Assembly: GCA_032716605.1 (NCBI GenBank)
Contig: CM064512.1
Span: 27,333,273-27,397,272 of the forward strand
Reading direction: 5' to 3'
Origin: Paralithodes platypus
Taxonomy: Eukaryota > Arthropoda > Malacostraca > Decapoda > Lithodidae
DNA length: 64,000 nt
The notes below the pieces were generated by a model. The model was not told where the DNA came from and did not search any database. It worked only from the letters and a program-made list of their open reading frames with translations. Positions 22,176-33,245 of this stretch are shown here, one piece after another; the first letter of the stretch is position 1, and each line of letters begins with the position of its first letter. Made by a program: the position numbers and the translations under genes.

Positions 22176-25061
22176 ATGGACAGTACGCCAAATAGTGATT
22201 CCGCTGTGTCCGATACCGTGCTTCCTACGACGCCCTTGCTAGATCGTCGCGCCTTACCCCGACGCCATCGCCTAAATGTGTTATCTCCCGGAGGTATTGA
22301 GACGACATTGAGACTTTATGAGCGAGCTGATGCCAAGCATAATGTTGATGATGAAGTCAGTGACGACTCCAGTAATTATAAGTCGAGTGATTATGGCCAT
22401 GAGAGTGACAAAGAAGAGCAATTCCTGGGATTTGCGAGAGAACATGACAGTGATGAGAGTGATGAAGGTGATGCACCAGTTGTTGAGGAAGCTGGTTTAC
22501 CTAAAGACAGTGAACTTGAGAGTGTGAGTGAGTGGGAGAGTTCAAGGTCACTCACCAAATTTCGCATAAGTGACACGACTCCAAGCCCTTCCCCAGGTAA
22601 ATCGCCTTTCAAGCTACACTTGTATAAGCAGAAAATACTTGAGAAGGCGGCCGCGGCAGCTAGGGAACAAGCAAAAATACTTGGTGAGGATGAGGCTGTG
22701 AGTGAGGGTCAGCGTGGTGACCCTTCTCGTCCGCCATTGTCTCCCTTATCTACCCACGCCACCCAAGATGACCCGGATGCCCCGCATTCTTCCCCACCAC
22801 CCCCACCATTGCCAAGGGTTGAGGACCCCCCACTTTCGGCCTATTTGCCTCCTAGGTCCCCCGACAGGACACATACTGCTGCCGAAAAGGGGAAAGGTAG
22901 GAAATATACCAAAAAAATTAAGAAAAGTAAGAGAGTTTTGTTCGAGGCTCCCGCGGCGTCCACCCCGGCCGGCCCCAGCCATACGTCCCCGCAACTTTCC
23001 CCACGGTCCTCCCCACCTCTCCCGCCTTCAACATGTCTTCCTGAAGAAGTCTTTGAGCTCGCATCACCAATACCTGGGCCTAGTGACAGTGAAACATTGC
23101 TTTCTGTCACTCGTCGCAGGCCAAGGAGCCCAGGACCTCGGGGGGACACAGCCTCACCTGCCACTCCTTCCCCACCTCGCCCACCCGCACGCCGCCCACG
23201 CATCACTGGTTCCCCGCCAGATTATGTGGGGGCCACTGATGATGAAGGGCACCTCTCTGAAGACTCTGGCCATGATTACATAGGTCCACCGTCAGGGCAA
23301 GATGACCACTCTGACGATGACTATATGGACATCGACGACCCTCGACCCATCCGCTTGGCCCGGCGTCGTGCTGCCCGTCGTGCTGCCCGCCGCCCTGGCC
23401 GACGCCCTCGCCGCCCTAGGGCGCGCGCCTCCCGAGTTGGCCGTGGGCGTGCTGGGCCACCAGCTGGAGCTCCTCGTCAGCGTAGACAAGACCCATTCTA
23501 CGTTTTTCAGTGGCAAGACGTAGTTGATGGGGATGGATACAACCCTGATGTGCCAGCTTTTGATGAGGTACTGGAGGGTTCAGGCATTACCCCCAATTTT
23601 CCTGCAGGCCCCAATGCTCCACCACACAAACTATTTGAGGCCTTCTTTGATGAGGAGGTGGTAGGCTATGTTGTCAAAGAGACAAATAAGCAGCACCAAT
23701 TCCAGGTCCACTTTTTGGGCAAGGTGACCAAGGGCCACATGAGGCAGTGGACCCCAGTGACTCATAAAGAGTTCATGGTGTTCCTGGCACTCACCATGCT
23801 AATGCCTCATGTCAAGAAGCATAGGTTGCCTGACTATTGGATCACCAATGATCTGATATCCACCCCTGCCTTCGGGAAATATATGTCTCGCAACCGGTAC
23901 CTTGATATCCTCGCAGCGCTCCATCTTGTCACCAACACCGACGTCCACCTCGGTGACAAGCTGTGGAAGATTAGGACGTTGTATGAGATGATGCGAGAAC
24001 GCTTCACCTCCTACTTCAAGCCCTTCCGCATGGTCGTCATTGAAGAGTCTCTTGTGCTGTTCCGGGGAAAACTCAGCTTCCGGCAGTACATCCCCTCAAA
24101 AAGACATCGCTTTGGCATAAAATTATTTGTGCTGTGCGACTGCCAAACTGGCTATGTCCTGGACTTCCTGGTCTACAGCGGGAAGGAAGGGGACTTGCTT
24201 GTGGACCCCCTCATTGGCTTTGGCAGGGCAGTGGTGCAAGCCATGATGGACCGCTACTTTCACAAGAATCACGTCCTCTACACGGACAATTATTACACGT
24301 CCCCCACTCTCTCACAGTACCTGCATGAGCGCAAGACGGGGACTGTAGGCACAGTACGAGGGAAAAGGAAGGGCATGCCACCTTACCCTCCAAAGACCAA
24401 AAAAGGTGATGTGTTCAAGAAGAAGTCGGGGCCCATTCTGGCTATCCACTGGCACGACCAGCGAAAGGTCAACCTCCTGACCACCATCCACAAGGGGGAA
24501 ATGGTGGAGACTGGCAAGGTGGATCGCCGCACCCAGGCCAGGGTGACCAAGCCCGATGCTGTCCTGGACTACAACATCAACATGAGGCTGGTGGACAAGT
24601 CCGACATGCAGATAGGCTTAATTGACTGCCTGCGTACCTCGTGCAGATGGTACAAAAAGTTCTTTCTGCATATGGTGGACATGTCAGTTCTGAATGCCTA
24701 CAATATATACAAGCTTCGGAATGTGAACACACCCATGAAGTTCAATAGCCTGTGGAGGTTCCAAAAGCAGGTGTTGACGGAGCTCCTGGAGAAGTATGCA
24801 ACGCCACAGAGGGCAGTGGCACATCCTGGGCCCGCCGTTATTGACCGCTTGCAGTGTGCTCAATACTTGATTAGGCACAGGCTTGGTTCCCTGCCTCAGA
24901 ATGAATCAGGAAGAACACAGCAGAAGCGGTGCCATGTCTGCTACAACAGCAGGGTGAGGCCGAGGCCAGGTAAAAAGTCAACCATGGAGTGTGTGGAGTG
25001 CAAGGTGGCACTCTGTGCTTTAGAGTGCTTCTTTGATTACCACTCCAAGCTGGAGTTCTAA
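22176..25061 (+). CDS. piggyBac-type transposase with long N-terminal extension
   Basis: One uninterrupted frame. I chose ATG 22176 (context gccatcATGg), giving 961 residues; an in-frame ATG at 22068 would add 36. Residues below are numbered from 22068. Positions 37-475 are a disordered acidic, Pro/Ser-rich region ending in an Arg-rich stretch (about 431-460), likely nuclear/DNA-binding. The DDE_Tnp_1_7-type core spans about 515-890: FRQYIPSKRHRFGIKLFVLCD (672-691), LYTDNYYTS with the second catalytic Asp (D740), and MRLVDKSDMQ with the third (D843). At the first catalytic position the family reads IDE, but here it is IEE (E659, codon 24042-24044). A C-terminal cysteine-rich module (CHVC...CVEC...CALEC) follows. 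Typical family members are about 550-600 residues. An AATAAA lies at 25082. Confidence 0.9.
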   Translation: MDSTPNSDSAVSDTVLPTTPLLDRRALPRRHRLNVLSPGGIETTLRLYERADAKHNVDDEVSDDSSNYKSSDYGHESDKEEQFLGFAREHDSDESDEGDAPVVEEAGLPKDSELESVSEWESSRSLTKFRISDTTPSPSPGKSPFKLHLYKQKILEKAAAAAREQAKILGEDEAVSEGQRGDPSRPPLSPLSTHATQDDPDAPHSSPPPPPLPRVEDPPLSAYLPPRSPDRTHTAAEKGKGRKYTKKIKKSKRVLFEAPAASTPAGPSHTSPQLSPRSSPPLPPSTCLPEEVFELASPIPGPSDSETLLSVTRRRPRSPGPRGDTASPATPSPPRPPARRPRITGSPPDYVGATDDEGHLSEDSGHDYIGPPSGQDDHSDDDYMDIDDPRPIRLARRRAARRAARRPGRRPRRPRARASRVGRGRAGPPAGAPRQRRQDPFYVFQWQDVVDGDGYNPDVPAFDEVLEGSGITPNFPAGPNAPPHKLFEAFFDEEVVGYVVKETNKQHQFQVHFLGKVTKGHMRQWTPVTHKEFMVFLALTMLMPHVKKHRLPDYWITNDLISTPAFGKYMSRNRYLDILAALHLVTNTDVHLGDKLWKIRTLYEMMRERFTSYFKPFRMVVIEESLVLFRGKLSFRQYIPSKRHRFGIKLFVLCDCQTGYVLDFLVYSGKEGDLLVDPLIGFGRAVVQAMMDRYFHKNHVLYTDNYYTSPTLSQYLHERKTGTVGTVRGKRKGMPPYPPKTKKGDVFKKKSGPILAIHWHDQRKVNLLTTIHKGEMVETGKVDRRTQARVTKPDAVLDYNINMRLVDKSDMQIGLIDCLRTSCRWYKKFFLHMVDMSVLNAYNIYKLRNVNTPMKFNSLWRFQKQVLTELLEKYATPQRAVAHPGPAVIDRLQCAQYLIRHRLGSLPQNESGRTQQKRCHVCYNSRVRPRPGKKSTMECVECKVALCALECFFDYHSKLEF

Positions 25062-25081
25062 TAATCATACTGAAATTGCCA

Positions 25082-25087
25082 AATAAA
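25082..25087 (+). terminator. Polyadenylation signal AATAAA of the transposase gene
   Basis: AATAAA lies 20 bases after the stop codon, inside the transposon. A second aataaa-type signal is in each 149-bp repeat downstream. Confidence 0.5.
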
Positions 25088-25326
25088 ATGACAATATGTA
25101 CACTATAATTATATAGGCAAAAAGTGGAAGAAAACCAATTTATTGTAATACAAAAGTCATGTATTATGAGAAAATTGATACAAATACAATTACACCATAA
25201 TAATATGTGAAAGTGACACATATGTATATACCAAGTGACATTCATATGATTAGAACCTATAGAAATATATAAATCAGTGAAAAAAGACAATAAATTGTAT
25301 ATCAAACGTTTACAAATCATATAACT

Positions 25327-25652
25327 AAGTGAAAGTGACACAAGACCTAATATTTGATGGCCAAAGTATAATAAACACCTGTGATAACGAATAATCAGTG
25401 CCTAATACAACAATAACCTACTTCAATTACTAATAAAATGTACGGTATCGAGTGAAAATGAGCATTATCAGTGACAGTGACACTCTCTAAAGCATATTTG
25501 TCAAAGTGAAAGTGACACAAGACCTAATATTTGATGGCCAAAGTATAATAAACACCTGTGATAACGAATAATCAGTGCCTAATACAACAATAACCTACCT
25601 CAATTACTAATAAAATGTACGGTATCGAGTGAAAATGAGCATTATCAGTGAC
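25327..25652 (+). repeat. Direct repeat of 149 bp in the 3' part of the piggyBac element
   Basis: Copies at 25327-25475 and 25504-25652, offset 177 bases, begin aagtgaaagtgacacaagac and are almost identical (one difference noticed). They are separated by 28 bases that also contain gtgacac-like motifs. Confidence 0.9.
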
Positions 25653-26066
25653 CCTAATAAACATATTTTATATAATTGGCCTCAAAATAACTAGAAAAAT
25701 ATCAAATAAACATCACATTCTCAATATCAAACACTAGAATCGTCTAAGGGAGATAAATACTTTGGCGCGACGAGCGGCTAGGTGCGTCGTAGCCATGGCC
25801 GGGGCGACGCGTCCGAACGCGGGAAGAATTTTCCGCCGAAAAGCACTCGTCTTCCCGCGCTCACCATTATGCAACCAGAGGGGCTGGAGACCTCTACTAA
25901 ACGCCATTCGACAGAGGAAGGTTTGTGGAACATTATTATTTTTTATTCACAACATTACATGCCATATTCATTGACTTACAGAGTTGTTAACATAGCCCAA
26001 AGATCGTCAAAACACCCGGTACCGCAGCACAGTCGCAAGCTATAGCCCCCGGGGCTGGATGGTTAA

Positions 26067-26246
26067 TACTTTCCACAGACCTTCTCTATCATCTCTGTCA
26101 TAGGCTTTCTCCAAGACCATAAAGGCAGCATACAACTTGTTTCCCTTCTTCAGACGTTTCAAGGAGAAAATCTTGTCAACACACCCTCTTCCCTTCCTAA
26201 ACCCGCCCTGCTCCTCACCTACCCATTTCTCTGTTCTCACTCTCAC
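26067..26246 (-). pseudogene. RTE-like LINE copy A, RT N-terminal part
   Basis: The minus strand encodes WVGEEQGGFRKGRGCVDKIF, a decayed KAYDR block (first catalytic Asp region) and REGLWKVL, matching 51741-52076 in copy B. The frame then meets the TTAA of the transposon and continues at 21977. Compared with copy B, about 36 bases are missing at the junction, so a small deletion preceded or accompanied the insertion. Confidence 0.8.
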
Positions 26247-26259
26247 GAACATAATAATA

Positions 26260-27350
26260 AATATACAATTGTAACATAATTATGAATTGCATTTCATACC
26301 GTACTCAAAAATAGTTGTGTGTGTATAAAACGCAGACAAAATGTGAGAACACACATCTTTGTCTCCCAAGGTAATTGTGAATAGCTTCATGATCGTGACC
26401 AATCATCTTAAGAGTTAATAAGAACATATATTTTTTTCATCTATTTTGTTGCCTCCGTCGGTAACTGAGGAGAGGCTTATTACCGGTTGTCTCACTCCTA
26501 TTTTGTTTTGTCTGTATCTGCTTGTGCTGGATCAGACAATAGTTATGTCAAGGGGAATAGAGATTACTGTGGGAAGGAAATGTGTTTGGAGCGGCTGGGT
26601 GATTGACAGTGTTCAACGAAGACCTTCGGTGCATTGTAACGCTTGTCCATTCCATAAAACGAATCGGTTCACATATTTCAGCCCTATACAGGAGTTTTAG
26701 CAATGGGTTTATGACAGAGAGAGAGCGAGAGTAAGATGATAGCCATTCAATCAGTTTAAACCAGGGTTGCAAAGTTGGATGTCTATTTGATGATGCATTT
26801 GGGAGCAAACTAACTTGCTGCCTTAAATTTGATTTTCTTGAGAGTGGTATGATATTTTGTTATTATTGTCGTATTGTGTTTTAGTTTAATAGGGTACATA
26901 ATTGTATTAATGAATGTTCATTTACTTATTATATTAGTAGAACAATTATGAATTCAATAAAGAATTTGTTTTTGTTTACATTCAATATTTATATAAATAC
27001 ATATTTTAATGGTATTCCTGCCGTAGTAATCAGTATACTGTATTCCAGGCTAATACAGATATAGTGGTACATAGTAGTATGGTTGTTTTATGTCCAATCA
27101 AAGATGGGTTTAACACATTGGATGTTTGTCTACCTGCATATATGTATACAGTATACTATTTGTTGAAGGATTTATGTTTTTGTTTTTGTTTACATCGATA
27201 TCTATTTTCATTTATTATATGATGCATATTTGACGTAGCTGGTAATACCAATTATAGAAGATAATTATAATCTATAACAGAACTATTGGCCATGATTATG
27301 CAAAAATTACCTGTTGATCATTTTCAAATGTACTGTAGACATTTTAGCTA
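26260..27350. other. Non-coding stretch, no gene seen
   Basis: AT-rich, without long open frames. No repeat shared with the rest of the window was noticed. Confidence 0.45.
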
Positions 27351-27353
27351 TAT

Positions 27354-28268
27354 CCATTCAGGTGAGCTGTGCACCTGGCACCTAGTGGAGGTTTGTAACG
27401 ACGCACGTGATAGGCTCTCTAAGCATCATCCTCGCTGATGTGCGTGATTGGCCATAAAATATTATTCTCACTCCCGCCCGTGTTTTCCCGCCCATAGTTC
27501 GTCCCGTTTCGTCTGTCCATTGCAGGACAGTTCCATACTTCTGCGACCTATATTTATTTCATGAGGCTAGCACAACACTTGAATGTCCTAATATTAATCA
27601 TATGTATAACACAGATAACATAGACATTCGTATTTACTCGTTTTCTTCCATTTGTTTTTTACTGAAATAAAATTAAAGGACTGGAACATTCCACAGTACA
27701 GTCGGACCTCCAGCTGCTGTCCATATAAACACGAATTATTGCAAGTTATTTGGCAGCTACATGATGCTGCAATCACTAGCTATTATGTTAACTGCATAAT
27801 AATGTTGTAGACTATTTATTTAATGCATAATGCAGCATTTTATCACAGAGTTATCTGCTCAACAGGTGGCATTGTGTGTGTGTAAGTGTGAGAGTCCGAG
27901 TGTAGGAGGTGAGACAGTGAAGCACAGGAACGAGGTGGCTTCAGAGATGGGGTCGTTTCGGGCCATGAGTGAGCACCGTGCCTCATGTGAAGGCAAGATG
28001 GCAGGTGCTCGTTGTACTCTACGTGCTTCACATGTCTCACTCCCTAGACTGGAACAAGACCTCGTGGGCTTCACTGTTCATTGTAAAGCGGTGAATGTCA
28101 AGGCTCTCAGCCTATGCCCGAGAGGAAGTAAGTTGGCCCGTGAGTGAGGATAATATTTTACGGCCAATCACGCACACGGCCCCTCAGCGAGGATGATGCT
28201 TAGATAGCCTATCACGGGTGTCATTACAAACCTCCACTAGGTGCCAGGTGCACAGCTCACCTGAATGG
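27354..28268. mobile_element. Element with about 120-bp terminal inverted repeats (TIR element D)
   Basis: The left arm 27354-27472 and right arm 28144-28268 are inverted copies starting ccattcaggtgagctgtgca and sharing cacctagtggaggtttgtaa, ctaagcatcatcctcgctga and gattggcc.taaaatatta. A second, shorter inverted pair (ggtgagacagtgaagcac / gtgcttcacatgtctcact) lies inside. The interior frame at 27830-28147 matches no known protein. A related interior fragment recurs at 57565-57735. No flanking target duplication was established. Confidence 0.75.
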
Positions 28269-28299
28269 AGTATAGTGCCTGAGTGGTTATAGCTAAGTC

Positions 28300-29094
28300 A
28301 AGCTCAAGTGAAATATGTAAGGTACCACCATTGTAGCATTGTTCTGGTCTCTTTTCTTCTGCACATAATACATTAAAACACATAGATTGATTTTGTTATT
28401 GTTAATATTAGGTTTGCTTCTCTACCGTTGTTCATGTTTAAGGAGTTTTATTCTTAAATGAAAATAAAACATAATTATGGTAACGTTATAAAGGTAAGAC
28501 GTTTTTGCTTTACTTTATTACTGAATTATTTGCTATTGAGTTTAAAAGTATGGTATATTTACTATACTCTTACTAATTTTACATATCACTCATCTACCCA
28601 TTCGAAGTGAACTTTTGTTTCCAATTAAATACTACCACACGGATTATCTGAAAACACAAACACACACACACACACACACACACCGTGGAATACAATGTTT
28701 AAAAATAACTCTCATACTTTACTTCTCCGTCAGTGAAGGCAGTAAGTTCCAAGTAGTTGGGTCAACTGTATGACTTTCCATTGTAAATAGTATATCTCAC
28801 AAAGGAAAGGAAAATTCCACTTGGATGAAACAATGGCAAAAGGGGACACACAAAACACGTACAAATGATAATAATAAAAATGATATTAATAATAATAATA
28901 ATAATAACAATAATAATAATAATACAAATAACAATAATTAAGCAGATGTGCAGTTATCGCATCAACAACATTAAATAATTAGTAAATATAAATAAACAAA
29001 CTATATAGCCAACCCTGCAACATAATATTCTAAAATTAGTGTTTAAGCTCTGTGGTAAAGACGGCTTACAATATATTATATATATATATATAAA
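28300..29094. other. Non-coding stretch with (CA)n and (AAT)n microsatellites
   Basis: Contains (CA)n at about 28658-28683, (AAT/AAC)n at about 28870-28935 and (TA)n at 29075-29092. No gene. Confidence 0.7.
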
Positions 29095-29818
29095 ACAAAC
29101 ATAATGAAGCCATGCAACACTTATCTTCTGATCTATTAAATATTTCCAATTGGGGGAGAAAAAACCTTGTTGCCTTTAATGCTTTCAAAACTCAATTTAT
29201 TAATCTTACTACCCGTCCGGAACTCCCAGATGACTATCCCTTACACTTCAAAAATACAAAAATCAATCTTTCATCTTCTCTTAATATTCTCGGTCTCTCT
29301 TTTTCTTCTGCTCTCACTTGGAAGGACCATATTACCAGTCTGGCTAAAGCAGCCTCCCAGAAGCTGGGTGTACTCAACTGCCTCAAGGGGTTCTTTATCC
29401 CTGCACAGCTTCTTGCTCTGTACAGGGACACAGTGCGTCCTTGTATTGAGTATTGTTCACATGTGTGGGGAGGATCCTCTCGCACCGCACTCCTAGACAT
29501 AGTAGTAAGGAAAGCATTCCGTACCATTAACTCCTGTCTACTCACCAACTCTCTGCGATCTTTCTCTCTTCGCCGCAATGTTGCATCTCTCTCCCTATTC
29601 TATCGCTACTACAATAATCAATGTTCCTCAGAGCTTTCCCAATGTATACCACCTCCTCTACGTAGGGTATGTAGTACCCATCTTGCAACACAATCCCACC
29701 CTTAATCTGTGAAACTCTCCAACCCTAGAGTGAAACGTTATTATCAGTCTTTCTTCTATCCAACTGCTGAGCTCTGTAACTCACTCCCAGAATCAGTCTT
29801 TCTCTCTTCCTATGACTT
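29095..29818 (+). pseudogene. Family-1 LINE fragment, RT C-terminal part
   Basis: Plus-strand frame 29112-29705 and its continuation encode NISNWGRKNLVAFNAFKTQF, a SSSLNILGLSFSSALTWKDH block, RPCIEYCSHVWGGSS and LSLFYRYYNNQCSSELSQCI. These match residues from about 300 onward of the RT ORF at 2826-4436. It starts after the YADD box, so it is catalytically dead. It ends abruptly at 29818 before the usual 3' UTR. Confidence 0.85.
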
Positions 29819-30173
29819 GAGGAACCCCCAGGCGAGATCTTGGCCACAGGCGAGTCAGGTGAGTCACCAAGAGAGCCAGGAGGGGTAGTGAGGGGACCAT
29901 GCTGGACAGGATGTTGCCTCTCAGACCGACGATGAGACTGGCTGCGTGGTGGTGGTGTCGCGGGTTCCATGTCTAGCCTCATAATGTGCCTAGTGGAGTT
30001 TTGGGGATCCTGTACCAAAATACTTGCGAGTAGTTGAGGAGACGATGGTAGGACACAGGAGAGGAATGGATCATGGAAGGGGCCCAGTTTGGGTGGGTAG
30101 GGGCAGATGTTGAAGCATCTTGGCCGGCAGAGCTTATAAAATATCAACTGCTTCGTAGTCATGAGGGCTGTAA

Positions 30174-30226
<53 letters not shown>

Positions 30227-31500
30227 ACCACCACCGTCACCGTCAGGACGAGTGCCCATGTAAGTGTCTTTGGCTTTAAACATTGGAATAGTTATCTAAA
30301 ACTTGGTCATCATTACACCAATACTAGCATTAACTAGCATTATGAACATGGTGTATAAACCTATGAAGTATAAGAAATATTGACCATATTTTGTGACATT
30401 GATATTTTACCTTGGACTTTGAGTTACAAAAACATATATATTTAAAACGATCGTCGCATTGACCAACTGAATTTGCTTGCACGATCTAGTGACATTCCGT
30501 TAAACATTCTAAGAGTTAAGAATAATGATTAACACTTTTATCTTAAACTTTGACCTTGACCTTTGGCGCTTATTGCAGCATTTCAAAACACATAGGAAAT
30601 TAAGTGAAAATGGAAGCCAAGAATATGACAATGAGTCGAAACACTATTATGAAGATAAACACTTGCCACTTCAAACCAGATGTGTACTTTGAAAAAGGCA
30701 ACCAACACATGCTAGCAAATTTCACACACAAAATCTTCCTACGGGATGTAACAAGATAGATTTTGTTCAGGGGAAGCCAAAGTTTGGCTAACACAATGTG
30801 TTTGACTCTTAACACCTTTTCTGGCTCTTTTGCTTGAGCCCCCTCTCTCGCTCTGAGCCGTAGCCATTTTTAAGTTTCATTCGTCGCATCTTACGTCTTG
30901 TCTCACTTTGACCGTCGTCTCACTCTCACATACACACTCTCTCTCTTTCTACTGAATAAATCAGTACTTATGTAAGTGTAAATTTGCTTTCCAACTAATA
31001 TCTTTCTTTACTCTATGAAATCTTTCCTTGTGGGGATTTCCTGACCCGTATGGGATGGTTAAACTTCATCCTATTTTCCGGTAAAGGTTTTTAGCCAGAT
31101 GGAGCTGAGGGTGGGCAGAGAGTCTTCTACTTTGCTTTCCTATTAATCTACTATAAACTGTCCGTGTCTATTAGTATTAAAGCCGGACCACTTATCATGC
31201 ACCGCAAGGTCTGTGTGATCTGAGTATCTGTATAACTCTGTGTAACTCTGTGTTTCGGTGGTTGAGGAGAGGGCCTTCCGCTTTCTTATCATTCTTTTAA
31301 ACCTTAGCATATATTTGTTTTTAGACTGCGAAGTCTATGTAGTCTACGTATATATGTAACTGTGTAACACACACACACACACACACACACACTATCCCTC
31401 TCTCTCTCTGTCTCTATCTTTCTCCTCAAACATTAGGTGTTGTTTTGATTTAACCTGCTTCGAGTAGCTTGTACTTGAGGCAGCATTTCTTCTTTTCAAC
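29819..31500. other. Unassigned stretch with (TA)n and (CA)n microsatellites
   Basis: The minus-strand frame covering 29819-30170 encodes a Pro/Ser/Arg-rich peptide (ATPPPRSQSHRRSERQHPVQ) with no recognised domain. (TA)n lies at 30178-30224 and (CA)n at 31370-31393. Otherwise no gene. Confidence 0.5.
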
Positions 31501-31503
31501 CGT

Positions 31504-31507
<4 letters not shown>

Positions 31508-31558
<51 letters not shown>

Positions 31559-31564
31559 TTTTTT
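31508..31564. repeat. (TA)n followed by poly-T
   Basis: The poly-T at 31541-31564 is the poly-A tail of the adjoining minus-strand LINE fragment. The (TA)n lies outside it. Confidence 0.85.
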
Positions 31565-31982
31565 GTCCTATGTGAGAGAGGGAGACAAAAGGCAGAACTG
31601 CCTGTAGCGAGTGCCTCCCCCAGAGTTGAAAGAGTGACAGGGCCAAAATCAAGGGGCCGCTCGAGCCAAAATGCCTGGACACAGAGTTTTTAGCAATTTA
31701 AGTCATAGAAAGAGGGAAATACTGATTCTGGCAGAGTTCCAGAGCTCAGCTGTTGAATAGAATAAAGACAGAGTAGCGTTTCACTCTTGGGTTGGAGAGT
31801 AGCACAGAGTAGGGATGGGATTGTGTTGCAAGACGGGTACCACGTATCCTACGTAGAGGAGGTGGTACACACTGGGAGAGCTATGAGTAACACTAATTAT
31901 TGTAGTAGAGATAGAAGAGCAAGAGAGATGCGACATTGCGGCGAAGAGAAAGATATTGCAGAGAGTTGGTGAGTGTACTGGA
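31541..31982 (-). mobile_element. Family-1 LINE 3' fragment
   Basis: Contains the hairpin (31581-31618), the aaatcaagg.gccgctcgagc segment, and the last about 90 codons of the RT ORF in frame-broken form (LCNIFLFAAMSHLSCSSIST block). It is 5' truncated at a (TA)n tract at 31983. Confidence 0.85.
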
Positions 31983-32023
<41 letters not shown>

Positions 32024-32039
32024 TATATGTGTGTTAGTA

Positions 32040-32278
32040 AAGCCAGGTAATAACATTTCTTTGATGCATACGAGGTTAAAAGAAACAGCAATTTCGGCAT
32101 TAGAAATTGTATTGTTCAGATTTTTTAGGGCTCTGATAATTTTGCGTTAATGGGCAGTAAGGAGGTATAGTAGATTGGCGAAGTTCATGATGAAATGGAT
32201 ACAGGATACAGGTACATGGTGAACAGTGGATACGACGTTTCGCTAATTCAATTAGCATTTTCAAGTAATGAATGGTAT
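32040..32278 (-). mobile_element. MNFANL element fragment, copy 2 (leader plus ORF start)
   Basis: The minus strand from 32278 reads ccattcattacttgaaaatg, a GCTAAT-TGA-ATTAGC hairpin and GAAACGTCG, then ATG at about 32190. The ORF matches the 5.6-kb copy: MNFANLLYLLTAHQRKIIRA, then NAEIAVSFNLVCIKEMLLPG before a (TA)n tract at about 31983-32030. Upstream it is cut at a poly-T run. It is an inverted partner of 33008-33247. Confidence 0.65.
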
Positions 32279-32649
32279 TTTTTTGTTTTTCTTTTTTTTT
32301 TTTTTTTTTTTACCCTAGGCGGGTCTAAGGGGGGGAAAGTAGAGGGGGGGAGAGGGAAGAGAAAAGGAGGAAAGTTTGAAGGAAAGTAGGAGAGTAACAG
32401 TTGGTGGGCAGACCACCTTGCTATGTTGTGTGTTTGAAACGTATGTTTTTGTGTTGGGGCAAGTGGTGTATTTTATTTATGTTTGCAGTTTGGTAGCTAG
32501 CTAAGGAACTAAGGTGTGATTGTTATTATTATTATTATATAAACATATAATTTTTATTTTATTTTTTTTTTTTTTTGTTAATAAATTGGCTGTGGTTCTT
32601 CTTCTGTGTTTATTTTATTTAGGCTGCTTTTAAACCAGTTGTTGAATCT

Positions 32650-32830
32650 TATAGTGAATAATATGAGCTTATATAGGGCATAGGTGGCGAAGAAAAAACA
32701 GGCTAGCGTCTGTCATTGGTGGAAGGTATTTTAGCTAAGCGGGCACTTCTGGTCTGTGATTGGCCGGTAGGTGATGACGTCAGGAGTTGCGCGCTGGAGT
32801 CAATCGTGGCTGGTGTAGGGGGATTGAGAG
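32650..32830 (-). promoter_or_regulatory. Minus-strand CCAAT/CRE/TATA promoter of the MNFANL element
   Basis: Reading the minus strand there is a perfect CRE (TGACGTCA, about 32781-32774), CCAAT boxes near 32764-32760 and 32721-32717, TATATAA at 32675-32669, then gctcatattattcactata. The same 19 bases occur in plus orientation at 33010-33028 at the head of the plus-strand copy. The order of elements matches the promoter at 5.76-5.88 kb. Confidence 0.5.
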
Positions 32831-33007
32831 AAGGGGGGGCCGATGTCATCGCTGGTTGGTTGGGAGCTGGGTGGCGCGACGTGATATGCGCGGGTTCGAG
32901 GGGCGGTGCTGAGGGGTGTCTCTCCAGGGGCAGCATGTCTGGATTGTGTCTCTTCGCAGAGAGGAGTATCTGTAGGTCTAGAGTTTGATTATTAATACTG
33001 GGATTCA

Positions 33008-33245
33008 GGGCTCATATTATTCACTATACCATTCATTACTTGAAAATGCTAATTGAATTAGCGAAACATCGTATCCACTGTTCACCATGTACCTGTATCC
33101 TGTATCCATTTCATCATGAACTTCGCCAATCTACTATACTTCCTTACTGCCCATCAACGCAAAATTGTCAGAGCCCTAGAAAATCTGAACAATAAAATGT
33201 CTAATGCCGAAATTGCCGTTTCTTTTAACCTCGTATGCATCAAAT

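Larger units (their letters stand above)
21978..26066 (+). mobile_element. piggyBac-type DNA transposon, complete with TTAA ends
   Basis: TTAA is present at 21978-21981 and 26063-26066. The left terminus is TTAACCCCTCCACCCCGG and the right, reverse complemented, is TTAACCATCCAGCCCCGG. These are imperfect inverted repeats typical of the superfamily. A subterminal 25-bp direct repeat lies at 21991-22015 and 22036-22060. The element carries one transposase gene and about 1 kb of 3' non-coding DNA. It sits inside an RTE-like LINE whose coding blocks resume on both sides, which confirms the boundaries independently. Confidence 0.9.

Noticed and set aside
22702..23283. 193-codon open frame inside the piggyBac gene, and antisense frames at 22746-23206
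   Set aside because: Alternative frames of the Pro/Arg-rich transposase N-terminus; GC-rich composition keeps several frames open.
27830..28147. 105-codon open frame as a gene of TIR element D
   Set aside because: It crosses an inner inverted repeat, resembles no transposase, and its relative at 57.6 kb does not keep the frame.
29725..30240. 171-codon minus-strand open frame
   Set aside because: It begins in a (TA)n tract and ends in antisense LINE sequence. The middle Pro/Ser/Arg-rich part matches no family I know.
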